From Rivularia sp034931125 (GTDB taxonomy: Bacteria > Cyanobacteriota > Cyanobacteriia > Cyanobacteriales > Nostocaceae): 64,000 nucleotides of DNA. The notes beneath the pieces were generated by a model. The model was not told the DNA's origin and did not search any database. It worked only from the letters and a program-made list of their open reading frames with translations. A program made the translations under genes and the position numbers. This document shows positions 17,514 to 24,914 of the stretch, piece after piece. How positions within the stretch are numbered: the first letter of the stretch is position 1; each line of letters starts with the position of its first letter. The stretch spans positions 37,817-101,816 of the forward strand of contig NZ_JAYGHM010000023.1 in the NCBI RefSeq assembly GCF_034931125.1. Direction: 5' to 3'.

Positions 17514-19709
17514 TTAATTTGCTAAAACTACTCCCTTAGCGGAACAAGTAAATTCACTTACTACGTTAGTGACAATTGTTAATCCCGTACCTCCAATTAA
17601 TGTCATGATAGATTCGGGATGGAACTGTACTGCGGCTATTGGTAAGGTTTTATGCTCGATGCCCATAACTATTCCGTCTTCGGACATGGCTGTAATTTTT
17701 AGTTCGTCGGGTAAACTATCTTGCAAAGCGTACAAAGAATGATATCTACCAACTTCAAAGGATGACGGTAAGTCTTTGAAAGCAACGGAATTTTTATCTA
17801 CTACATTTACCAAAGATGTCTTACCGTGCTGAGGATAATCTAAAACTCCCAACTTCCCACCATGCGCTTCAACTATTCCCTGCAAACCCAAACATACGCC
17901 GAATATGGGAATCTGACGTTTTTTGCAAGCGGCGATCGCACTTTCTAATTTAAAATCACTAGGTCTTCCAGGGCCGGGAGACAATACAACTAAATCTGGT
18001 TGTTCGTCAAATACCGATTCGGGAAAACCATGTCGTAATGTTGTGACTGTCGCACCTGTTTGACGAATGTAGTTGGCGAGGGTATGAACGAATGAGTCTT
18101 CGTAATCTATTAATAATACTTTCTTGCCTGCTGCTGGTTTCGCTTCTTTAATGCCAAATTCCGGAATGACCGCTTTGGAAACTTCTTGATGACTCGCTCT
18201 ATTCAATGCTTGGAATAAAGCACCGCCTTTAGTTAAAGTTTCCTCTGCTTCTGCTTCGGGATCGGAATCATACAAAACTGTGGCACCAACTCTTACTTCT
18301 GCAATTGAATCTTGGAGTCGGATGGTTCGTAAAATTAAACCAGTATTTAAACCACCCCTAAAATTAAAGCCTCCCACGGCTCCACCATACCAGCGTCTAG
18401 CGCTGCGTTCGTTTTGTTCAAGGAACTGCATTGCGGAACGTTTTGGCGCTCCGGTAACGGTAACTGCCCATAAATGAGTCAGAAATGCATCTAAAGCATC
18501 GGCTTCCGGTTTTAGTATTCCTTCAACATGGTCAACTGTATGAATCAAATGGCTATACAATTCAATTTGACGACGACCGATAACTTTTACAGAACCGGGT
18601 TCGCAAATCCGTGATTTATCATTGCGGTCTACATCGGTACACATTGTCAGTTCTGATTCATCTTTGCGTGAATTGAGCAACTTCTGAATTTGTACCGCAT
18701 CATCGATCGCAGTTTCTCCCCTTCTAATTGTGCCGCTAATGGGACAAGTTTCCACCCTTCTACCTTCAACCCGGACAAACATTTCTGGAGATGCACCAAT
18801 TAAGTATTCTCCACCTAAATTAAAGATGAATCCATAAGGACTGGGATTAATTTTTATCAGAGTCCGGAATAGTTGAGTAGGGGATTTTTCGCAGGTTTCA
18901 GAAAAACATTGAGAAGGAACCACTTCAAATAAATCACCCCTGCGGAAATAATCAAGAGCTTTAATAACTTGTTGTTGATATTCTCCCGGTGCGTGGTCGG
19001 AACCTTGAGTTATATTGAGACGTTTACCCCGGTAATCAATTGCTTCACCCGTCCGTGGTATATCTCTAGTACTACCATTCTGAGTCACAAAATCGTACTG
19101 CATCCGGAATGCTTGTTGTAAATGATAGTCAACAACGAATAGCTCATCGGGTAAATATAAAACTAAATCCCTTTGATCGGATTCCCGTTCCAATAATTTA
19201 GGCATTTGTTCAAATTGGAAAACCAAATCGTAACCCAAAGCACCGTAAAGCCCTAAATTTTCATCCAAGGGACTGAAGAATGCAGAGATAATTTCTCGAA
19301 TTACGCTGAATACAGATGGTTGTCTGCTGCGCTCTTCTTCAGAAAATAGGCGATCGCTAATTTTAATCGAACCCGAAATGGATGTATCCTCTCGATTTAT
19401 CTCTTCAATATATGGTTTATCTAATAACAACTCACTCAAATAACCGAGTAAAACCAAACCTCGTTCGTTGTGAGCTGTAATTGTAAAAGTGCGATCTCGT
19501 GTAGATATTTCTAAAGGTGGATTGACAAAACCTATCGCCCATCTTTTATATCTTCCCGGATATTCATAACTACTAGCGAGCAAACCACCTCGTTGAGAAT
19601 CCAAGCGCATCAAAACTTCATCAATAGCAGCATCGATAGAAGTATTCGTAACGGTACGGGATATAAATATACCGCCTTGAGTTGTGTAAGAATTCGTGTC
19701 AAATTGCAT
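17514..19709 (-). CDS. trpE: Anthranilate synthase, fused TrpE-TrpG
   Basis: About 731 residues from ATG 19709. The first ~500 residues are the chorismate-using component I (LLASSYEYPGRY, then CPISGTIRRGE, TKGGALFQAL). Residues about 530-731 are the glutamine amidotransferase component II with nucleophile Cys in FGVCLGLQG and the VQFHPES histidine. The fused form makes anthranilate from chorismate and glutamine without a separate TrpG. An ATG at 19724 is possible but lies only about 8 nt from the predicted transcript start; the ATG at 19709 leaves about 23 nt. It has its own copy of the shared two-box promoter. As the committed step of tryptophan synthesis it would set precursor supply for the bisindole enzymes; its feedback behaviour cannot be judged by eye. 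Confidence 0.95.
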   Translation of the reverse strand: MQFDTNSYTTQGGIFISRTVTNTSIDAAIDEVLMRLDSQRGGLLASSYEYPGRYKRWAIGFVNPPLEISTRDRTFTITAHNERGLVLLGYLSELLLDKPYIEEINREDTSISGSIKISDRLFSEEERSRQPSVFSVIREIISAFFSPLDENLGLYGALGYDLVFQFEQMPKLLERESDQRDLVLYLPDELFVVDYHLQQAFRMQYDFVTQNGSTRDIPRTGEAIDYRGKRLNITQGSDHAPGEYQQQVIKALDYFRRGDLFEVVPSQCFSETCEKSPTQLFRTLIKINPSPYGFIFNLGGEYLIGASPEMFVRVEGRRVETCPISGTIRRGETAIDDAVQIQKLLNSRKDESELTMCTDVDRNDKSRICEPGSVKVIGRRQIELYSHLIHTVDHVEGILKPEADALDAFLTHLWAVTVTGAPKRSAMQFLEQNERSARRWYGGAVGGFNFRGGLNTGLILRTIRLQDSIAEVRVGATVLYDSDPEAEAEETLTKGGALFQALNRASHQEVSKAVIPEFGIKEAKPAAGKKVLLIDYEDSFVHTLANYIRQTGATVTTLRHGFPESVFDEQPDLVVLSPGPGRPSDFKLESAIAACKKRQIPIFGVCLGLQGIVEAHGGKLGVLDYPQHGKTSLVNVVDKNSVAFKDLPSSFEVGRYHSLYALQDSLPDELKITAMSEDGIVMGIEHKTLPIAAVQFHPESIMTLIGGTGLTIVTNVVSEFTCSAKGVVLAN

Positions 19710-19738
19710 ATTAATTATTCTCAAACCTTCTTTAAATG

Positions 19739-19769
19739 TTTATAGGGATGAGTAAATTTGGTTTATGCA
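19739..19769 (-). promoter_or_regulatory. Two-box promoter of trpEG (shared bisindole motif)
   Basis: On the minus strand: TGCATAAA (19769-19762), 17 nt ending in CATCCC, TATAAA (19744-19739). This is one of the two best matches. The closeness to the gene favours translation start at 19709. Confidence 0.75.
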
Positions 19770-19887
19770 ATTTATCAAGGTAACGAAAGCACCATTATTA
19801 ATGAAATATAAATTGTGCATGAATTTTTAGCTCCTAAAAAGTTACAGAGTCAACACCCTAGTCACACACTCTACAAGAATAAAAACT

Positions 19888-19919
19888 AAAAAACCCGATT
19901 TTTCACAAAAAACCAGGTT
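19888..19919 (-). terminator. Rho-independent terminator after aroF
   Basis: On the minus strand a stem AACCTGGTTTTT / AAAAATCGGGTT is followed by a run of T. It lies about 40 bp after the aroF stop. It is a sibling of the hairpin after the kinase gene (23155-23186), showing a common terminator type in the cluster. Confidence 0.7.
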
Positions 19920-19958
19920 TAATTAATTGTTCCTATTAAGGATTTCAATCCTTATCCA

Positions 19959-21050
19959 TCAAACACCAACTTTAATTCCACTTTCACTAACAAAACTTGA
20001 AGTCGTCACGGAATCATTTCCCCGTCCAAAGTATTCCGATAGAGGCTTGATTTCTCGCATTAACTCGATGAAATTTCCAGGAGTTAAAGATTGCGGCCCA
20101 TCGGAAAGAGCTTTTGCAGGATTGGGGTGAACTTCAATCATTAAAGAATCCGTACCAGCTGCGATCGCAGCTTTAGCCATTGTCGGCACAAACTTTGAAT
20201 AACCAGTAGCATGACTGGGGTCGATGGTAATTGGTAAATGAGTCAGAGTCCGCAATACTGGTACAATCGATAAATCTAGAACATTGCGAGTGTATTTGTT
20301 GTCAAAGCTGCGAATTCCGCGCTCGCACAAAATCACGTCATTGTTGCCAGTAGATAAAATATATTCAGCAGCCATCAACCATTCTTCAATAGTTGCAGAC
20401 ATTCCCCGCTTGAGTAAAATCGGTTTACCAGTTGCACCAGCTTTCTTTAACAGCGAGAAATTTTGCATATTCCTGGCTCCAATTTGTACCACATCAGCAA
20501 CCTCTGCTACTTTATCCAAATCGGCAGTATCCATTACTTCAGTGATAATTCCTAAACCAGTAACTTCACGGGCTTTAGCTAATAAATGCAAAGCGCTTTC
20601 ACCATGTCCCTGAAAAGAATAAGGCGAACTGCGAGGCTTATAAGCACCACCTCGAAGAAATTGAGCGCCAGTAGCTTTAACTACTTTAGCAGTCTCCACA
20701 ATCATCTCTTCATTTTCTACAGAGCAAGGTCCAGCGATCACAACCAAAGGATGATTTTCACCGAAAGCGATCGCACCATTAGGAGTTTGGACAACAACTT
20801 GAGAATGTTCGCCGTTACGGTATTCTAAAGAAGCTCGCTTAAAAGGTTGTTCAACTCGGAAAACTTGTTCGATGAACGGACTAATTTGTTGAATATATCC
20901 AAGATTAATATCACAAGTATCGCTGACTAAACCAATTACAACCTTCTCTTTACCAATAATTTTTTCTACAGTTCCCTCATAAACGCTCAATTCTCCAATA
21001 ATACGCTCAATTTCAACTTCAGGGGTTCCGGATTGGGTAACAATAATCAT
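19959..21050 (-). CDS. aroF: 3-deoxy-7-phosphoheptulonate (DAHP) synthase, type I-beta
   Basis: A 363-residue enzyme that joins phosphoenolpyruvate and erythrose-4-phosphate, the entry step of the shikimate pathway. Residues about 1-90 form the ferredoxin-like N-terminal extension typical of the AroF I-beta type. The catalytic barrel follows with VVIAGPCSVE, the KPRSSPYSFQG loop, KRGMSATIEEW and DPSHATGYS. It stands alone between trpEG and the tryptophan oxidase with its own shared two-box promoter and terminator. Its presence suggests that flux into aromatic amino acids is raised together with bisindole synthesis, much as aromatic genes accompany the scytonemin genes in other cyanobacteria. 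Confidence 0.95.
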   Translation of the reverse strand: MIIVTQSGTPEVEIERIIGELSVYEGTVEKIIGKEKVVIGLVSDTCDINLGYIQQISPFIEQVFRVEQPFKRASLEYRNGEHSQVVVQTPNGAIAFGENHPLVVIAGPCSVENEEMIVETAKVVKATGAQFLRGGAYKPRSSPYSFQGHGESALHLLAKAREVTGLGIITEVMDTADLDKVAEVADVVQIGARNMQNFSLLKKAGATGKPILLKRGMSATIEEWLMAAEYILSTGNNDVILCERGIRSFDNKYTRNVLDLSIVPVLRTLTHLPITIDPSHATGYSKFVPTMAKAAIAAGTDSLMIEVHPNPAKALSDGPQSLTPGNFIELMREIKPLSEYFGRGNDSVTTSSFVSESGIKVGV

Positions 21051-21079
21051 CTATCTTCCTTATTTTCATTTGATAATTA

Positions 21080-21110
21080 TTTATAGGGATAGGCTTTTTC
21101 AATTTATGCA
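21080..21110 (-). promoter_or_regulatory. Two-box promoter of aroF (shared bisindole motif)
   Basis: On the minus strand: TGCATAAA (21110-21103), 17 nt ending in TATCCC, TATAAA (21085-21080). The leader to the ATG at 21050 would be about 23 nt. Together with the trpEG site it defines the consensus. Confidence 0.75.
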
Positions 21111-21365
21111 AAATATGAATAATTTTCTCTTCTTCTCTTCCTCAGCCTCTCTACGGTTAATTAAAATATATTATTTATAAAAAATTTAGAGTCTTGATTC
21201 TTATGTTTCCCAAATCATTAAATAAAATCAACATAACCATGAAAAAATTACAAAATTACAATTTTATTAAGCAAAATAAAGTAGACATCTCCGTAAAACA
21301 TTTATATTGGTTTCCTTCTTTATGCAAACACCTAACCCTCTTACACCCTTTCCCTGATAGGAAAG

Positions 21366-21406
21366 GAAAAAAATAAGCCTCTCTCCTACTAGGAGAGAGG
21401 TTTTTT
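21366..21406. terminator. Bidirectional terminator hairpin after the tryptophan oxidase gene
   Basis: A perfect 10-bp stem CCTCTCTCCT/AGGAGAGAGG (21378-21400, 3-nt loop) has T-rich runs on both sides. On the minus strand it ends the tryptophan oxidase transcript, about 110 bp after its stop. Confidence 0.65.
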
Positions 21407-21511
21407 CATTTCCGGAGATGTCTCTATATATTTAACCAAAAGCTTCGGAGAGGGGGAAGAGTTGAGGTATTCACGTCAAAACTCTTTCCTCTAAAATTTT
21501 TAGCCGTTATT

Positions 21512-23026
21512 CTAAGCAGCTTGTAAAACATAAGCATCTTGTCTTTGATTAACAGAAGTTGTACCAAAGTAATCTCTTCTCTTATCAGAAACAATATCGT
21601 AAACAGCTTCCAAAGCAGATTCAATAGAACCTTGTAACCAAGCAGGATATTTAGAACAATGTTCTCCAGCAAATAACAATTGATGTTGTCTTCTAGCTGC
21701 TTCCAAATAATTGGAAGTATTCACAGATTCATCTTCCCAATGTACCGCACAACCACCAGCACTCCATTCGTAATTACCCCAAGCAATAGAAGCAGCTTCT
21801 ACAACCATATTCTCTTCTTGTAATTCTGGGTGAACTTTACCAACAACATCTTTAACATAACTATGACGCTGTTGTTCAGACATCATTCCCATGCGATCGG
21901 CATCATCACCGATTGTATAGCTAGCTAACATCACGCTACCGCTATTTGGATTGAATTTAACAGAAGGATAGTAAGTTTGACGAACACCTTCACCGCTAAA
22001 AGAAGCACCACCGCGAATACCTTGTTTTTGCCAAAAATTTTCTTTGGTGTGAAAAGCAACTTTTGTCGCGGGACAGTAATAAGTATTATGAATAGAGTTG
22101 AGTTTTCTTTCATCAAATCCTGCTAATTCCATCTTTCGTATTACAGAAAAAGGAATTGTACACAAGACATAATCGCAACTAAGGGTGTATTTTTCGCCAT
22201 TTTCTACATAGTCAATTTCTGTATATTCTCCATTAACTCTAATAGCTACTACTTTTCGATTGCACTTAATAGGAGACTTAATTGATTCTACTAAACGGTC
22301 GATAATTTGCTCCATTCCGCCTTGAAGTTGTAATAAATCGCGACTGGTTTCAACTACAATGTCTTCAAAAAACATATCTAATGCTTTACTGCAACGAGCG
22401 CGAAAACTAGGATTTTCTTTAATAAAAGATTGTAGATCGATAGATTCTTTATCTTCGCAAAAATAAGGTTCCAAATCCAATCTTTCTAATTCATCCATCA
22501 AGTGAGATTTGAGGTCATTTTCTAAGCTTTCTCGCAAATCACCGGGAGAAATAGTATCAACAATCGTTTTTAACCAAGCTGCAAATAAACGAGTTTCTTC
22601 ACTATAACGAGTATCTGTAAAAATCCCTTGATAGCGTTGTTGCAAAATACGAGGAGCATCTTTCATTTTGAAGATTTTACCTTCTAAATTAATAAAGGCA
22701 TTTTGTTCTTCAAATACAGTCATAAACTTACAGAGTTTGTCGCTTAATCCCATTTCATTTACATAATGTAATGTATGCTGATGGCTGCTAGGAATTCGCA
22801 TTGCTCCCAACTCTGCATAAGGTGCGTTATTATCCTTACCAAAGCGATGCGTCCAAACTCTTCCACCTATTCGGGGGCTACCCTCGATAATTTCGACTTG
22901 ATGACCTAAACGTTCTAATTCATAAGCTGCAACCAATCCTGCAATTCCTGCACCCAGAATGGTAATTTTTTTACCAGGTTGCAAGTTGGTCATTTCACAC
23001 ATATCTAGTAAAGTTGAAGTAAGCAT
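21512..23026 (-). CDS. FAD-dependent L-tryptophan oxidase (RebO/StaO/VioA-like)
   Basis: A 504-residue flavin amine oxidase. The N-terminal FAD-binding signature ILGAGIAGLVAAYELERLG with the GGRVW loop, and the C-terminal LLFAGEHCSKYPAWLQGSIESA segment of the L-amino-acid oxidase group, are present. In rebeccamycin, staurosporine and violacein pathways this enzyme oxidises tryptophan (or chlorotryptophan) to the imine of indole-3-pyruvate, which the RebD/VioB enzyme then dimerises; a RebD/VioB homologue lies 1.9 kb away and supports that reading. A general L-amino-acid oxidase is the alternative. It has its own shared two-box promoter and a strong terminator. The last ~25 residues after the FAD domain are not recognised. 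Confidence 0.88.
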   Translation of the reverse strand: MLTSTLLDMCEMTNLQPGKKITILGAGIAGLVAAYELERLGHQVEIIEGSPRIGGRVWTHRFGKDNNAPYAELGAMRIPSSHQHTLHYVNEMGLSDKLCKFMTVFEEQNAFINLEGKIFKMKDAPRILQQRYQGIFTDTRYSEETRLFAAWLKTIVDTISPGDLRESLENDLKSHLMDELERLDLEPYFCEDKESIDLQSFIKENPSFRARCSKALDMFFEDIVVETSRDLLQLQGGMEQIIDRLVESIKSPIKCNRKVVAIRVNGEYTEIDYVENGEKYTLSCDYVLCTIPFSVIRKMELAGFDERKLNSIHNTYYCPATKVAFHTKENFWQKQGIRGGASFSGEGVRQTYYPSVKFNPNSGSVMLASYTIGDDADRMGMMSEQQRHSYVKDVVGKVHPELQEENMVVEAASIAWGNYEWSAGGCAVHWEDESVNTSNYLEAARRQHQLLFAGEHCSKYPAWLQGSIESALEAVYDIVSDKRRDYFGTTSVNQRQDAYVLQAA

Positions 23027-23083
23027 TTTTTTATCCTTGTTCGGTTTGAATTTCGTCTGCGGTGTGTTTACCGCTTCTGTTAC

Positions 23084-23114
23084 TTCATACCGGACAAGCT
23101 TTCTCGTTTATGCA
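23084..23114 (-). promoter_or_regulatory. Two-box promoter of the tryptophan oxidase gene (shared motif)
   Basis: On the minus strand: TGCATAAA (23114-23107), 17 nt, TATGAA (23089-23084). The leader to the ATG at 23026 would be about 50 nt. The spacer ends TCCGG rather than ATCCC, so it is a slightly weaker match. Confidence 0.65.
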
Positions 23115-23154
23115 GATATGCGCTTTGATTCAAACTTCAATTATTTTTAGAAAT

Positions 23155-23186
23155 TAAAAAACCCGGTTTTTCCAAAAAACCAGGTT
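23155..23186 (-). terminator. Rho-independent terminator after the Ser/Thr kinase gene
   Basis: On the minus strand a stem AACCTGGTTTTT / AAAAACCGGGTT with a 2-4 nt loop is followed by a T run. It lies about 30 bp after the kinase stop. Confidence 0.75.
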
Positions 23187-23214
23187 CCTCAACAGCACAG
23201 AAAATAATCATCGA

Positions 23215-24699
23215 TTAGTCTCGCTCTTCGAGAACACGTTTTTCAAATTCCTTTGCCCTTTTTTGATTGGGAATTCCAACTACTAAAGATTCTATAAGTT
23301 GCTTGGGAGTTAGATGCGGACATTCTTCTAAAGTGTCTCTAATAACTACACTTGCAAAAGGTCCAACAAAACTAGTTAATTCTCGCCGACAACGATCCAA
23401 AAACTCTGGATCGCTAATTGCAGGAGAATTTGTTAAATTTAACTGCGATCGCTTTAACTTCGGAATTTTTTCTGGTTTAAACTCTTTTAACAGTTGGATG
23501 TGACTTCTAAAATCTCTCGCTCGTTGTGCGTCAGGAATTTTTTTAGCTAAAACTTCTACAAATTCTTTCGATGCTATGCCGGGATTTTCTGACAAAGTAT
23601 GTTCCATAACAACGCTCGCTAATGGTCCGACAAAACTTGTAAGTTGCCGCTGACAGTAATCTACAAATTGTGGATTTAAAGAAACTGGTGTTTGTGCGAG
23701 TTGTTCAAAAGTAAGCTCGTTATCCGAATTTTGCTTCTCGTTATGATGCGTTCTTCTCGGTAATAGACTTGATATTATACCACCTAATGACATTCTTGGC
23801 TTCAAGTCATCATTTTCTACATAATTATTAATATTAGTATTATTATTATGATTATTACCAAGTTCTATTATTACCTCTTTCGCCGATTGATAGCGGTCTA
23901 TCGGTAATTCTGCCAACATTTTATTAAGAATGCGAGCAAAAGGATCGCTAACTTTAACGTAAGATTGCCATTGCCAATTTAAAGATTCATCTATTAACAT
24001 AGATGGCATTTTTCCAGTTAATAAAATTAGCGCACTAACAGCAAGCGCGTAAAGATCGCTGGAAGGATAACAATGTCCCAAACGCAATTGTTCTGGTGGT
24101 GAGTAACCCATTTTTCCTACAACTGAACCTTGATTAAAGCACTGCTGCGATGAAGAATTATTTAAAAATATTTGGGTAAATTTTTCTTTCACTACTCCAA
24201 AATCAATTAATACGGGCTTCGTTTGATCGCCAGGAAGCATGACATTTTCTAAAGAAATATCCCGGTGAATAATATTGCAGCTATGAATATATGCCACAAC
24301 TGGTAAAAGATCTGAAAGCCATTGTCTCACTTCCATTTCCGAAAATGGCTTACCCGTTTTAGAAAGGCGATCGCTTAAAATTTGTAAATAAGTTTTACCA
24401 TCAATATACTCTTGAACAATAAAAAGCTGTTCCTCATGAGTTAACAAAGCCAAAAACTGAGGAATTTGTTCGTGTTGAATTTGGTATAAAACTTTTGCTT
24501 CGCGTTCAAATAGTTCCTTCGATTTCGTAATTACCTTGGAATTATTAGTATCTGGTAAAAACTCTTTCAGAACACAGGGTTCTTGAAAACGCTGAATATC
24601 TAAAGCCAAATAAGTTCTACCAAACCCACCTGCTCCCAAAGTTCTCTGAATTAAATAGCGATTATTAATTAATGTTCCTTGATTGATTTCGGCACTCAT
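23215..24699 (-). CDS. Ser/Thr protein kinase with two C-terminal adaptor-like repeats
   Basis: A 494-residue soluble kinase. The Hanks-type domain (about 13-285) has the glycine loop LGAGGFGRTY, Lys45, HRDISLEN (catalytic Asp in 145-147) and DFG at 166-168. An Asn-rich linker follows, then two copies of a 58-residue domain (about 344-401 and 434-491) with the core LTSFVGP[LF]ASVV. The caspase-like protein at 5.9-8.1 kb ends in one copy of the same domain. No membrane segment is seen. It is transcribed divergently from the chromopyrrolate synthase gene and has the shared two-box promoter, so it belongs to the bisindole regulon. A possible target or reader is the FHA domain of the MFS exporter (inference). 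Confidence 0.9.
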   Translation of the reverse strand: MSAEINQGTLINNRYLIQRTLGAGGFGRTYLALDIQRFQEPCVLKEFLPDTNNSKVITKSKELFEREAKVLYQIQHEQIPQFLALLTHEEQLFIVQEYIDGKTYLQILSDRLSKTGKPFSEMEVRQWLSDLLPVVAYIHSCNIIHRDISLENVMLPGDQTKPVLIDFGVVKEKFTQIFLNNSSSQQCFNQGSVVGKMGYSPPEQLRLGHCYPSSDLYALAVSALILLTGKMPSMLIDESLNWQWQSYVKVSDPFARILNKMLAELPIDRYQSAKEVIIELGNNHNNNTNINNYVENDDLKPRMSLGGIISSLLPRRTHHNEKQNSDNELTFEQLAQTPVSLNPQFVDYCQRQLTSFVGPLASVVMEHTLSENPGIASKEFVEVLAKKIPDAQRARDFRSHIQLLKEFKPEKIPKLKRSQLNLTNSPAISDPEFLDRCRRELTSFVGPFASVVIRDTLEECPHLTPKQLIESLVVGIPNQKRAKEFEKRVLEERD

Positions 24700-24737
24700 T
24701 TTTAAGTTACTAGTTAGTTAATTATATAATTTTTAGT

Positions 24738-24768
24738 TTAATAGAGATAGAAGATTTAAATTTATGCA
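24738..24768 (-). promoter_or_regulatory. Two-box promoter of the kinase gene (shared motif)
   Basis: On the minus strand: TGCATAAA (24768-24761), 17 nt ending in TATCTC, TATTAA (24743-24738). It sits back to back with the promoter of the divergent chromopyrrolate synthase gene, about 90 bp apart. Confidence 0.7.
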
Positions 24769-24857
24769 TCGGATTTTGTCCAGAATCTTTTTTATAAAGT
24801 AATTGGGACATAACTTGGCAGATGTCTATGAAAATGACAGGCAAAATACAGCGTAGC

Positions 24858-24888
24858 TGCATAAACCGTAAGCGCTCACTCCTATATA
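24858..24888 (+). promoter_or_regulatory. Two-box promoter of the chromopyrrolate synthase gene (shared motif)
   Basis: TGCATAAA (24858-24865), 17 nt ending in CACTCC, TATATA (24883-24888). It lies inside the longest possible open frame of the gene, which argues for translation start at the ATG at 24915. Confidence 0.7.
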
Positions 24889-24914
24889 GCAATAGTACAT
24901 TGCTGTTACTTAAG

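Larger units (their letters stand above)
21051..21511. other. Intergenic region between aroF and the tryptophan oxidase gene
   Basis: It holds the aroF promoter (21080-21110) and a strong bidirectional terminator hairpin (21366-21406). A further TTTATGCA at 21319-21326 lacks a second box at the 17-nt distance. A 60-codon frame at 21194-21376 has low-complexity codon use and no ribosome-binding site, so I do not call it. Confidence 0.5.

Noticed and set aside
21319..21326. An eighth copy of the two-box promoter upstream of aroF
   Set aside because: TTTATGCA is present, but the hexamer 17 nt away on the minus strand reads ATGTTT and the site is about 270 bp from the gene. A TATAAA lies at a 12-nt distance, which breaks the rule.
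21194..21376. 60-codon frame between aroF and the oxidase
   Set aside because: It is Lys/Asn-rich AT translation that runs into a terminator hairpin, with no supporting context.
12224..23026. Scytonemin biosynthesis locus
   Set aside because: The aromatic supply genes fit, but no scyA (ThDP enzyme), scyB (Glu/Leu dehydrogenase-like), scyC or tyrosinase-like gene is present. Core enzymes are of the RebO/RebD/RebC type instead.
24822..24914. N-terminal extension of the RebD/VioB-like protein by 31 residues
   Set aside because: The extension does not resemble the family start, and the two-box promoter lies inside it. The family start MSILDFPR is at 24915.
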